DNA from: Rhodeus uyekii
Lineage: Eukaryota > Chordata > Actinopteri > Cypriniformes > Acheilognathidae
NCBI GenBank assembly: GCA_037043235.1
Contig: JAWRVZ010000050.1
Span: forward strand, 3,841,501 to 3,905,500
Length of the DNA: 64,000 bases
Direction: 5' to 3'
Positions 45,701-56,671 of the stretch are shown one piece after another (the stretch's first letter is position 1; each line of letters begins with the position of its first letter). Both the position numbers and the translations under genes were made by a program. The notes below the pieces were generated by a model, which worked only from the letters and a program-made list of their open reading frames with translations, made no database searches and had not been told where the DNA came from.

Positions 45701-46347
45701 TGAAGAAAGATGCTGGTTATATTACTCAAGCACTGGCTGATCTGGAAAAGGCTGAGAAAGCAATCGATTCATACAAGTCTCATCTGGCAAGGATTAATAC
45801 TTGTGTGAAGTTATCAAGTCAAGAACAAACAACAGAAGGCGATACTATGCTCATAAAACAGTTTCGATTGAAGTGTATCATTGTAGACCTACTCAAGATG
45901 AACATTCAAGATGCTGTAATGAAGTTGAAGAGGGCTGACAGCAGGGGGGGAAATGTGAAACTGACTGAAAAACATACAATTTGTGTGGCCAATGACTCTT
46001 TGAAGAGCGCTATAAGCAGAAGAGATCTCCCTGAAGTACTTGCTCTTCATGTGATAGATAACTTTACAAAGAGGGCAGAAATCAGACCTGGAGATGTGAA
46101 CCTGACTGAAAAATTTGCACTGCTTTGCACAGAAGACATGAAAAAGGCTGAAAGCAGAAGAGCAGACGAGAGCCTGGCTGAAAGACTTACACTTATGCTA
46201 TTAGGAGACTCTATTCGCAGTTCTCAAATAATTTTATTAGAGCTGTTAACAGAATTTGAACATGTCACATCCTTGGGTCTTGGCACTACTTTCTCTTTGG
46301 AGACCATGTTTTCCCTCGGGGGCTTTTTGTCAAGAATATTTAGATAA
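42763..46347 (+). CDS. Eukaryotic SecA-like ATPase with TPR-like C-terminal region
   Basis: One uninterrupted frame of 1194 codons; the start ATG at 42763 has A at -3 and G at +4 and follows an in-frame TGA at 42742. An acceptor at 42711-42712 shows a spliced 5' UTR. Residues 1-145 are helical. The SecA-type motor follows: VQVGTGEGKS (Walker A, Lys182), VVYGTTVSFAGDFLRQRF, VDEVDS (Walker B, 281-284), YGITGTLGD (571-575), ATNLAGRGTD (695-703) and FGRTARQGSPGS (735-741). All match the SecA order. Walker B to the TGT motif spans about 290 residues, longer than I recall for bacterial SecA, so the preprotein-binding-domain position is enlarged. The C-terminal part (about 935-1010) is TPR-like (YYYIRSGNNLREKGRLIES). 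Bacterial SecA drives protein export. No signal, metal-binding tail or SecY partner is seen here, so the substrate is unknown. Confidence 0.85.
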   Translation: MDASGKLLSSRLLSLFKNGQWEKDDVVKLFKALVEEFKGRKEDFHTWMMKILHQVEIHKISVSDLISNDNKIVDNIEAKINKIAKNTDEKTLDEIMEEICEQADIDEETMAEVRDIVSSVNDCLSDSTAPHLQGIKQRLFKLCKAVEKTMNYKPRVTQMVSWCILVLSKSSRLVQVGTGEGKSCIVAMFAAYQVMTGKTPDIISSSPVLAERDAEEWTGFYKELGISVDANTNKTENELKECYKCQVVYGTTVSFAGDFLRQRFHRKDVRPEREFHCVIVDEVDSLMLDKGLEVVYLSIDIPLMESLNEILAEIWLIINQMKHLETGEILGPIQQFSQVLSEIMHENKTVELSAVHAGTLRVISSMPAQENSTNDLKCLEDASIEQMVELFTMLARKLPEYNFKLYQEGSDGNLQKLKEISPTDTNIKQEISVLLLENGKCRVVHFEEDSLDPSVRKRIKKSYQSQSANKQTESRIPGLEDLFNGKMQTWIKNALLATKMTLGHEYILHGDGVAPVDYSSTGVVQNNMRWSDGLQQFLEMKHQTKLSNMTLITNFMSNVGLFKKYKKQIYGITGTLGDQTELDMLKKLYNGIDICKIPSFRRRKLYELEGMVVPEEDEWIRTVCNVVQDQVTSTVYRGPRAALVICETINRAEMFHKTLANTLSEHKLKLYVNNNMDNSKLVNEELQAGDVIIATNLAGRGTDLKVCESVNAAGGLFVLQTFLPLNVRVEQQAFGRTARQGSPGSAQLIMCTSHFSESVKLVMSVNTSLTSLLSRLKHLKTILTSRGCTENLFEESVNRYLENHSPQNHKAMICAIEDLLNKKSSNLENAKDARNIMVKKRLSGFLDKDIPEIQKKEELFSDYLSILDNVYEDNVFSDQRDVIVSCLHECWGLWLLMHFSEETPIETLKKQLKEDLLIAKQNLLSKQSPSSMVYYYIRSGNNLREKGRLIESIEMYSKAVEDGASGEIIPLYNRALATIMKKDAGYITQALADLEKAEKAIDSYKSHLARINTCVKLSSQEQTTEGDTMLIKQFRLKCIIVDLLKMNIQDAVMKLKRADSRGGNVKLTEKHTICVANDSLKSAISRRDLPEVLALHVIDNFTKRAEIRPGDVNLTEKFALLCTEDMKKAESRRADESLAERLTLMLLGDSIRSSQIILLELLTEFEHVTSLGLGTTFSLETMFSLGGFLSRIFR

Positions 46348-46350
46348 TAA

Positions 46351-48093
46351 TGACAAGACTTTCTTTAAATGTGATTCTTCTGCTAATGTGCTGTCAGTTC
46401 TTGGTGGTTGAATTTACATACATGTATACACATAGGTATTTAGATACATTTACAGACTGTTTATTACAGCTCAGGGGTGGTGTGAATGCATTCCTATTGC
46501 AGTTACCATTGCATAAGTAATGCAATGAATGATAAATGGGTTTTAAATGGGTATTAATTGTTTTTTATTCGTATTGAAATATTTAATACAGTAATTTTGT
46601 ATTAGTAAGTCATTGAGTCATTAATTTAGTCTAAAATATAACGTTTAGAATGTTTTAGAAATTGTTAAAAAAATATAACAATATTACCTTTTTTAACTGT
46701 TGCATAAAATTATTAATTTGCACTCTGCAATTCAGGACAGTTCAGGATGTGATTTTACTTAAATGTATCATATGATTTAAATATGAGAGAAGCTAAAGTT
46801 AGAAATGCATACAATTATTTTGCTAAATTAACTGCTGTAATATATATACAATACATGTAATTCCAATGACTTCAGTTTCTTCATGCTGACGTAATTCCTC
46901 TGAACAATATAATGTAAATTGTAAATCACAAAAAAGTCTAAATGTTGGCTAATCAAAAAACGTATACATAACCAGCTCAAAGATTATACTGCACCATGTT
47001 TTATTCTGTTGAGTATTTATATATTCTGTTCTGTATTTATACGCCATGTACAAGTGCGATAATGTAATCACATGTAATGCAATAATTTAAAAAAGAAAAA
47101 CATTCTTAATGGTGTGGAGCTCTTTACACATGCAGCAAAAATTAAGAATGAAGAGTGAGCATTTTAGTTTTTTTCACTGTTTTAATACAGTAATAATACA
47201 ATAATACATTGTTTTTCTTATTTACTTTTATATATTTGATTTGTTCTTTAATAAGTTCTGAGTGAATCTACGTATGCTTTAAAAGTTTCCAGAAGTCATC
47301 GTTTCATTTATGTATTTTAATTGGTGATCTTAACAATCAATGTTTAATATTATTTAAATCAGGGGTGAAAAAAATGTATGATGAAAACATTAGCGGAATC
47401 GTGAAATTCAGTCATGAAAACGGAATGAACAATATAACGCTGGATTTCACAGAATTTGATAAAAATTGGATGATTAAATCAAAAACAGGACTTTATACTT
47501 AATAAAATTACAATATTTACTATATTGTATAAGAATAATAAATCTTAAAAAGTCTAAATATGCTATTTAAATATGAAGTCTGCAAGTTCTGTGCGTCTTA
47601 CTGTAATTGAGCAGTTTCATCTCCTACACATTAAATCATGAGAGATGTTTGTGGTGTTTCTTTCATCTCACTATATATAATGAACATAATCTCCAGACCT
47701 GCTGAGAGTCACTTCATGAGCATTTCAACATTTATTTGATAAACCTATTGTCATATCATATGCACACAGAAACTTCAAAGTCTTCACAACTCTAATTTTG
47801 GTTAAAAAAATAAAATAAAAATAATAATACAATAAAGTTTACTTTAAGAAACAATCACACAAATTTTCTTTCATGTTTGACCTTTATTGTATCTGACTAG
47901 CTCTGCTGCAGATCATTCATATTTTCTAACACAGATGTAGAAATGACGATGTAATTTCTTCTAATGTTAAACTTCACTAGTTTCACTATCTGTTAGGCAA
48001 GGAGCGATGTTTGGGAGGACACACAAAACACTGTTAAACTCCAATGTGGTGAATATTTACCAGACCTGCGGTGTGAAATGAAGATGTGGCCTG
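46351..48093. other. AT-rich spacer downstream of the SecA-like gene
   Basis: This should include the 3' UTR of the SecA-like gene, but no unique polyadenylation site could be chosen among several A/T-rich candidates. No exon or element end was recognised. Confidence 0.5.
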
Positions 48094-48325
48094 ACAGAGT
48101 CATGGCCAAAATTGTTTACACTCCTAAAATGTTTATCAATTTAAAAAAAAATACCTTTTTTGGAGCTTTGTGTGAAATTGTGTCAAGTTTGCTTTTCCTC
48201 TTTTTTTTTTTCTTGTTCCAATACACACACAAAGGGAATAAACGTGTTGATGTAATACTTTTCTGTGAGCCATACTTGATTTTCTGGAAAATATTTCGGG
48301 GTGCCAACAATTTTGGCCATGACTG
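48094..48325. mobile_element. Tc1/mariner-type MITE
   Basis: The left end AGTCATGGCCAAAATTGTTT and the reverse complement of the right end, CAGTCATGGCCAAAATTGTT, are inverted repeats of about 25 bases. A TA (48326-48327) follows the right end. The first few left-end bases are altered. At 232 bp it has no room for a transposase. Confidence 0.75.
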
Positions 48326-48329
48326 TACA

Positions 48330-49665
48330 TGAAATACATTCAATATAACCCAAATACAGATATGTGTTAATTCCCCTTTAAAGTGAATGCTCAGTTTGGG
48401 ATTCATTATCATTTTGAAAACACAACAATAAAATCAATATAAACTCACTTATATTAAACAAATATATATTTTTATAATAATCTTATAATTTTCTAATTTC
48501 TGCCTATTTCATTTCAAATTGAAAAACAAACTATAAAAAGTACACATACCCTTTAGGATTAAAGATTAAAGAAATACACTATAATGTAGAATCATAATAA
48601 AACAAGATAAGTTACTGTGATGTCAGCATCATTCTGCTGTTAACAGTAACATGTAAGAAAATTACCAGCATGCATTGATTTCAGAGTAAATATCAGACTA
48701 CAGTAGTTTATTGTAAAATAATACTCTTCAATCATAGAATTAATGTTTTAATTCATGTTTTTTTACAGCATATGTTCCATAATTGTCGTTAATAAAACAG
48801 ACAGAAAAAAAGGAAATGTGCAAAAGTTCTATTTTAGTGGTACAAAACAGCCTTTTACTGGCAGCTCTTTGCAATGATTTTACAACAATATCTATACACA
48901 AGAATAATTACAGATTCTTCGGTAGCACAAATCACTAAATCTTTTCCATTTTAATGATGCATTCACCTCTTAAATGACCCACTGCAGTAGATATAAGCTC
49001 AAATTAATTATTTAAAACTTATAAAGTATCAATATTGGTTTTGGTATCGATGATACTGATTCCCATAGTGATATTGGCGGAATATGCAATGACTGGAAAA
49101 GGCTGTCAGCCAAACAGATTTGACAATCAATATCATTGATTGGCTCCTCTAAAAAACTTTGTTTTATTATTATTTTTCTGTTATCTCTGTAAAGATCTTT
49201 GAAACAATCTCTATTGTAACAAATGATTTATAAATGAAGGAGACTGGAGTTTTGTCAATTTGTCCTTGAGGGTTTATCAACATCCGTACCCATCCCTACC
49301 ATAAACCTACCCTTAAATTAATGCAAAAAAATCTGTAATAATAAAAAAAAAAAGATGCAATATATATGCATGCCAAATAAGCACTGGTAGGAGAATCTGA
49401 CGGGTAGTTTAGTAAATATGTGCTAAATGGAAAATGTGGTTGAATTTGAAACTTTTCCTTCATTTTCATCATATGGTAATGTAAACTAGCTTTCCTCTTC
49501 ATTTATCACAATGCAAAGTGCAGGAAGAAATTCAATTGGTGCAGAATCTCTCAATTTATATGAGTTCAATTGATTTAAGAAAATCTGTATTTAAGACAAA
49601 TCATGTCCTTTGCTTTTGTGAAAAGTAGATCCATGTTGTCTTATTGCTTGAAATGACATTTATTT
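48330..49665. other. AT-rich spacer, nothing recognised
   Basis: No exon-like frame, RNA gene or transposon end was seen. It may hold the 3' flank of the apolipoprotein L fragment that lies just to the right on the - strand. Confidence 0.5.
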
Positions 49666-50010
49666 TTAGATCCGGTCTCGGTCAGCCCTAGCCAGTTGTA
49701 TGTGGTCTTTTAGTTCCTCCCTTGTTTCTTTTATTTCCTTCAATACATTGAAAAGCTCTGCATGTGTTTTCCTCATCTGTGCAATGAACTTGAGGTCAGT
49801 GGATTTGACCTTTTCTGGATCATCAACTTTTCCCTGATTCATCTGGTGAATCTCAATTGAATCTTTCACTATGAAGGCAACATCAAGTAGAACTAAGAAT
49901 CCACTAAACACAGCTGAGACTGCCAGTGTGGCTTTTCCGATTTTGGCAGAGTGAGCTGCAATTCTACCAATATTTGCAATCAGAACAATTTTGATCAATT
50001 GTAAATGCAT
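49666..50010 (-). pseudogene. Apolipoprotein L-like C-terminal fragment
   Basis: The 114-codon - strand frame aligns with the last third of both full apolipoprotein L genes: a Lys/Ala helical stretch, the hydrophobic FSGFLVLLDVAFIVKDS, the conserved IEIHQMNQG block (ELAEMNQ in the others), then KFIAQMRKTHAELF. The hydrophobic glycine-rich domain and N-terminus are not found in the 2.5 kb upstream on that strand. It is most likely a truncated pseudogene or the last exon of a gene whose earlier exons were lost. The reading frame is still intact, so a recent loss or an unrecognised upstream exon cannot be excluded. Confidence 0.65.
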
Positions 50011-50995
50011 TATATTTTATTCTTTTATTCATTATATTGCAATATATGTTTTTGGACAAAGCCTTTTCCCACTTAACATTAGTTTTACATTGGTTTCTGC
50101 AAACTATAAATTCTGACACAATTTTACATTATTTTTCATTATTAATAGAGTGACAGGGACAGTCCTCATGTCCCAACAGCTGCTATCAGAATCCTGATTG
50201 TTCTCATATCTTTAGTTTGATATTGAAATGACGGGTTAAATTCATAACATTCTTCACTGTTCCTGTTAAACTCGTGACAGTCAGAAACAGATCTGTTGTG
50301 TTTCATGGGATTAGGGAATGTGGAAGAAGGTTCTGCTCAGCTCACAGGAAACAGAATGCAGTGTTGATCGACCGGAATACAGATTTAACAAAGAATCTAA
50401 TACAACTAAAATAACAGACAAACTGTGAGAAATGTGAGTGTTTTTGCATCCCCCAAAACCACAAACCATTATTGACAGTGAAAGATGAAAGTATTTTGAG
50501 GAACCACTTTTGATCAGAACTGAAACAACTATTTTTATTTTTAATGTTTGATTTGCATGTCAAAAGAAAAGTCAAAGGCTGAATTTACAGGTTCTTCCTT
50601 TTTGAAAGAGAAAGTAAATGCAACCAAAAAGTTCCTAACCATACAAACAAAAGTCTGTTTACACTCAACACATACTTTTTATTCTGACAACACAAAACAC
50701 ATGACTAATCTTTTGATATACAGACACAAATAATGATTATTATTATTTTAAAATTACAAATATGTCACAATTATTGTTACACTGATTGGTAAATGATTCT
50801 AAAGTGGACCTGAATTCAACTCAAATCTTATTCAACTGTACAACAGATTGTAATGACATGAACAAAGTGTCTATGATCCTTGCGTTGCAGGATCATAGAA
50901 ACACTGTAAAAGCCAATGGTTATTCTAAATTACACTCTTTAGTTCATATTACTTAACTTGAACTATCTGATAATCTGTACTATTCACATAGTCAT

Positions 50996-51028
<33 letters not shown>

Positions 51029-51179
51029 CGGAAAACCTAATTTAATTGGTTGGTTTGCCATTTTTGGCAAGAAAAAAAAAAGAAACAAAAGGGGAAGAGA
51101 AGAGAATAAAGCCAGCCATTCTTAATAGAAATTTCCCTTGTTTCCTATTTTCTGCAGTTTTCTTTATCTACTTGAATAA
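50011..51179. other. AT-rich spacer with a long poly-T run
   Basis: A run of about 29 T lies at 50998-51028. No upstream exon for the apolipoprotein L fragment was found here. Confidence 0.55.
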
Positions 51180-51421
51180 TGAATTGTCAGAACGAATCTC
51201 ATAAATTATGTGTTTATGTGGATATGTGTACGGTTTGACTATGTCTCTTTGCCTCTGCCTCTCAGTTTTTGCTTTTGACTGTTTCTATTTTTGTTTTGTT
51301 TTCTATTTTGCTTTTTATTTCTTATTTTGTTTTATTTTCTTTCATCCTGTTGTACAGCACTTTGGTTGGCCTTTGGCCATTTTTAAATGTGCTTTACAAA
51401 TAAACTGAACTTGAACTTGAA
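51180..51421 (+). mobile_element. 3' end of a LINE (CR1/L2-like tail)
   Basis: The block GTACAGCACTTTGGTTGGCC, AAATGTGCTTTACAAATAAA and a terminal GAACTTGAACTTGA repeat is the 3' untranslated tail of a fish LINE. No coding part is present, so this is a severely 5'-truncated insertion. Confidence 0.6.
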
Positions 51422-51968
51422 GTTGATTTCCTCAAATGTTTTAGTTTGATCTCATCATTATGTTGATTAGTGTTTCCTTTGCTTCTTGAACTTCATGTAT
51501 ATTATTGTAATTCTCTTCCTATTGATGCAACAAACAATTACATTTTCGTATTTTATTTGAAGGGAAGAGAAGTAATATTGTGTTGTTTTTATAAGATGAT
51601 CTAACTTACTAAATCATTAGCTGGTCTCTATTTTTCACAGTTTTATTGCTCACACATATGTCATAAATAGCTTGTGAATATTTTAATTGTGTTTAATCAA
51701 TCACTCTTGCATTGATCTTGTTTGAGGCACACACACTTCAACATTCAGCAAAACACAACAATGGCAGATTTACTGAGTCAAGAGTACATCTAAAGGAAAT
51801 GATCAAGGTCTGTCTATATCTCTGTTTTAGCACCTGACTTCTTGTGGAAGTGAAATAAACTGTGATTTCCTGCAAGCTTGTCTCTCGACTGTCTTTACTG
51901 TCTAAAGCCATTTCACTCAAAACAAATCTAGTCATGAATACAATTTACAATAAGAACTTGTAAGAAAT

Positions 51969-52236
51969 TGTTAGGTTATAGGTTCTCTGCTGTTCCTGAA
52001 GATATACATTGCCCACCAGGTGGTTTAAAAGAGCGCTCTTTGAAGCAAGAATCAAGAGAACCACAGGAATGAAATCAACTCTGGTTTATTGACTGTTGCT
52101 TAATCACTGTACAAAAACACAGGTATATATGTGGATCGTTTCTGTCCTCCCACCCTCACAGAACAGTGGGTCCAAGATTATTTCATGCTGACAACACTTT
52201 AGGCCACGTTTTGGCAAACAATATTCTCACATAACA
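51969..52236 (-). mobile_element. Possible solo LTR, - orientation
   Basis: On the - strand it begins TGTTATGTGAGAATAT and ends TATAACCTAACA, with AATAAAC in between at the expected position (about 110 bases before the end). The flanking five-base words do not match, so it may be old or its boundaries slightly wrong. Confidence 0.45.
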
Positions 52237-52991
52237 GTTTATACAGGTCGAGTCGACTTGACACAATGTAAACATGAATCGTAGTAAAGCATAGGAGATT
52301 GTCCAGAGAAAAAGAACATGAAGACATGTCAGAACGTCTTGTGATCAAAATACAAGGCTACAAAATACATCAGTTTACAGAAATAAACTGAAATTACAGA
52401 AATAAAATAATTACTGAGTGTCATCACAAACAAAGGGTAACGTGTCAATGCTTGTGAGATATAATATAGATATATAGAGAATCCTTCAGAACTTTTATTT
52501 AAAAATATTTTGTTTTTATAAGTGTGTAACATTATACTTTCATAAAATATGAAGGCTGGAAATAATTTCTGATTAGTTCTGTCTTTGTCTGCTGTGTTGG
52601 TGTGTTTAACTCAAGTGCTCCTTCTCAATCCAAACTCATGCAGGGCCAGTGAACCGGAGAAGGTAAAAATGTGTGTGTGTGTAAAGTGAGAATTTTTTAT
52701 TTTGTTTATTGAGAAATGTTTATTTTCAATATCAGGCTTCTTATTTGAACAAGATGTGGTGCCGTTCAGCTTCACATCCAACAGTGGATTCAACTATTCA
52801 TCAGTGAGTATGATGCAGGATCTGATCAATGTAAACAGGATTTCATGTCCATGTTTGCATCATCTTCTGCTGCGTTTCAGTTTCTTTTTTTAATGTCAGA
52901 CAATTGTAGGAATCAGATGATAGAAGTTACTGGTGTAAATAATTACACACCATAAATCATTAAAAACTAACAAATGTAAATCTTTGTAAGT

Positions 52992-54700
52992 TAGGTTTTT
53001 CCAATTGCTTACACATGTTTTCAAAACTATACACACAATTCTCAAAAATGCACACACAAAATGCAAAATGCTTCACATCTCCATCAAAATGCAACACTGC
53101 ATCCAAAATGCCATAAACACATGTCAGAATGAAGCATTTGCATCAAATGGCAAACACTTCTTTCATAATAATGCATTTTTGGATATACCATGATATTTTA
53201 TTTTGAAAATAAACACTGCTGTTCTAAATCTAAAGCTCTTTGGTCTTTCATAGGCTGATATCTACATTTCAATACAATGTTCTACAGTGAAAGTAATCTG
53301 GGTAACAAGTGCACCGGAAACGGAAACAGAAACAGAAAATATTTATTAGGCCAAACATTACTGTTGTATACATTAGCGTACAACAAAACTATAAACGTGT
53401 AAACCAAAAGTATATTCTTTACAGTAGAATACAGTAAAGTGTGTGTGGGGTCCTGGTCCAGGAATGGGCAGGGGGAGGGGGGTGCAGTCCCCAGTGCTAA
53501 ACTTCATCTCTTCTCTGAACTTGTTCTGGCCACAATACTTCGTCCACATCACAAGATACATGTTTTCTTTCCAAACATTGAGGGAAGTATCTTCTACCAT
53601 GGCGTATCAGCCTTGGACAGAAGTATCCTCTATGTCCCCACATGCGTCCTCCATTGCCTGGAGAAGCGGCATGCGGGCAAAGGGTTGGCGACACTTTCTG
53701 GTGCCAGGTTGAGAAGAATTATTCTATGGGATTTAGAAAAGGTGAATATGGGCGTAGGTACAAAACTATAAATAGTGGGTGGCAAACCAGTTTTGGACCA
53801 GAACAGCCCGGTGAAAACTAGCATTGTCCCAATGTAAGATTTGTATCAGATGTAGGATCAGAACTGAAAATACATGAATGGGTTTTTGTGTTAGATGTCA
53901 ACATATGCATATGGACCATTAGGTGAACATGAGGATGAATCTCCACTTCTATTGTAAAGGAACAGAAGGGCCTGCAGGGCCCCAATGTATTCGTGGTAAA
54001 ACTTGGACAACTGACCATATATAGACTTGGTTCTGGCATGTATAGAAATTCCTATATGATCTTATCATGTTTGAGATTCCTATATGATGTTATTTATATT
54101 CTCTCATTGGTTGACTCTGTTACTCCCCTAGACATTTCTCTATATATATTCAAATAGATAAAGAATAAAGTTGAGAGACAACTTATCTCCCTCAGCGCTG
54201 AGTACTTATTCATTCAACCGTTAATAAAAAAGAGGAATGGAAACGCCGGGAAACGAATCCAACACCCATATAACCACAAATCTAGCAGGGGCCTGATCTG
54301 GATTGGGACAAGCATTGTGTGAATTGCATCCACAAACGTCCTTCTCCTCCTCTTGGTATTTGTCCTCGTTGTCTCCTGCCTCTTCCTCCTGCTCCTCTTT
54401 CTCTTTTTGTTCATTGTTAGCATTAATTGTTCAAAACAGGTAATCTGACCTTTGACGTATTTGTAGGCCTTTCTATACTAATGTAACGTAAAGCAGTGAT
54501 TGGTTAGTGATCAGTTAAGCAATTAGTGTTTGCACATGTGAGGAGTGTGTCTGTGTGTCCTGGTGAATAAGTGTAGCGTTTTGATTGATTGTGTTTGGAA
54601 AAGGAAAGCAAGTCACTTCCTGATAGATCTTTGTGTTTTAGGTAGAGAATTGTGTGTTGTGTTTTGAAAAAAGTGTTTTATGCAATTGAAAAGTCAAAGG
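52992..54700 (-). mobile_element. Decayed Tc1/IS630-like transposon
   Basis: The left end GGTTTTTCCAATTGCTTACA resembles the terminus of the element at 33606, and the right end near 54690 carries a matching CAATTGAAAAG in inverse orientation. The - strand region 53824-53497 contains a broken transposase C-terminus (for example HGRRYFPQCLERKHVSCDVD and VDEVLWPEQ), split across frames by indels and stops. At about 54030-54220 an LTR-like stretch with AATAAAG may be a nested insertion. It is not functional. Confidence 0.6.
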
Positions 54701-55331
54701 CTGAGAAATAGCTTATGGTTTTGAAGATTTGGCATGTAGTTTTGCACTTTGAGTGAGAGGTTTCAAAAATCGTGTGACATGAAAAGATGAATGTGAAATG
54801 CATGTGCGGATGCATCAATCAAACAGAGTATTTTATTTTCTACAGTTCCCAAATAAACCCTGTGAGGTTACCAATGCAAGCTGCTGGATTCATAATAATA
54901 CTAATTGAAATTATAACTCAGAGTCCTGGTTATTGATCAGACAAAAAGTAACACATCAGTAACTGATGCAATGTTTTTATTTAATGTTTTTATTTTTATT
55001 TTTTTTGTTTAAAACAACAATGTAAATAGTTGTTTTCTTTTTGGACTAACACAATAAGTGTAATATACACAGAATCATAACACAGAAAAAAACAATTCTT
55101 TATATTTCCTGCATTCATTAAATAATGAAATATATGAAATTTGACACAGATCCTGGATTTTCCCCCCAGTAACAATCTGATATAAATCATAGATTATGCT
55201 GATTCATTTGGCGAAAAAAATTATTTATTAATTGTTTTTGGTACATTTTAATGTGTCAGTAAAATACAGCAAACATGGTAAATGATTTGAAAATATTCTC
55301 ACTTTCATAATTAATGTACATACATACATAC

Positions 55332-55363
<32 letters not shown>

Positions 55364-55394
55364 GTTTATATATGTATGTGTATATTTATATTGA
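54701..55394. other. AT-rich spacer with CA/TA simple repeats
   Basis: The stretch contains a TACA/TA/CA tract at about 55318-55385 and otherwise nothing recognisable. Confidence 0.55.
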
Positions 55395-55830
55395 GGGAAA
55401 CCTGACAGAAAGAAAAGAGAAAAGGAGGAAAGAAGACACAGAAAGGTAAATTTGTAATTTCATTGTTGGCTAACTTTAAATGATTACGTTTGTGTTTATT
55501 GATTGTAAACATTTTAAGTTGAATTAGACAGATTGGTTCAATGCATTTTAAAGGGATATTTCAACAGAAATAAAAAAATGAATCAAACATTTAATGGATT
55601 CTGTCAACTTTCTTAAAAAAACTTTCTGTGTTCAACAGAAGAAACTCATTCAGGTTTGGAAAAACACAAGGGAGAGTAAATTATGACAGCTTGCTTGTGT
55701 TTTCGTTTGTCTGGCCCCTTTAAGTGTATTTTATTCCTGTCCTCTTTCTCCGTTCCTCTGCTTCTAAACACAAACACGATCTTTGATCACAGAATCAAGG
55801 TTTGGACAGTTTAATGCTGTAACTGGATAA
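55395..55830 (+). repeat. Duplicated segment, copy 2 (copy 1 at 36060-36500)
   Basis: It matches copy 1 in order and orientation over about 430 bases (GAGGAAAGAAGACAC, TTTTAAAGGGATATTTCAAC, CTCTGCTTCTAAACACA, AAGGTTTGGACAGTTTAATG). It lies 0.8 kb upstream of the pseudokinase remnant, so copy 1 may mark where a related gene once lay. Alternatively both could be copies of one long dispersed repeat. Confidence 0.65.
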
Positions 55831-56671
55831 TCCACTTTCAAACTGCTCTGAAACACTGACACAAGTACAATAATTTATAACCTACAGATGCAACAACAAC
55901 AACAACAGAGAAAAGGATGTTGCTTATAGTGACATGATAATGTTACATTTCAGAGTTAAAATGCATCTGCTTTACTATTTAAACTATAATTATATCCATT
56001 TAATTGTGATATTATGTCATTTCTGTTGCACTACAGATAACTTTCAACAATCAAAGAATAATTACCTTATTTTGTGGGTAATTATACAAAGTGAAAAATG
56101 AGACAGTTTGCCAAAACTGTGTTTGCATGTTCACTGTTTTTAACATGATCTCACAAAAATAACAGGATAAATCTACTTTTACTGGTGCCACTTCCTTACC
56201 TTACATTAGCCCTGTATATCACAAGACTCAGCATTTGATGCCACTTCTGTTTAGTAGAACAAGCCTTAAAAGAGGAAAGAAAGAAGACTAAAACAATGTT
56301 CATCATTTCTGAATAAAGAGGCACCTGAATAACTCTGTTTTTACAGGTAAGATAAATGAAACTCTGAATTAAAAATGCACTTAGAATTAAGAATCAGGGA
56401 GAATCACTTTTCTTTCAGGTTAACATTTTTGAAGTATTTATTAGTACTGAGTTGATTTTACGGTTTAATTGTAATATCTTTAATCAAAATCATGTCTGAT
56501 ATAATTATGGCGCTCCACTTTACATGGATCTTCTAACATCAACATTTGGTTATAATGGTCCTTAGAAAAATAAAGTAGTAAATGCTTAAACTTTCATCAA
56601 TTGTTTGATGAAAAATATTTGTGAATCGTATTATCAATGCTTTTATGAAATATTCACAGCAGTGTTCAGAG

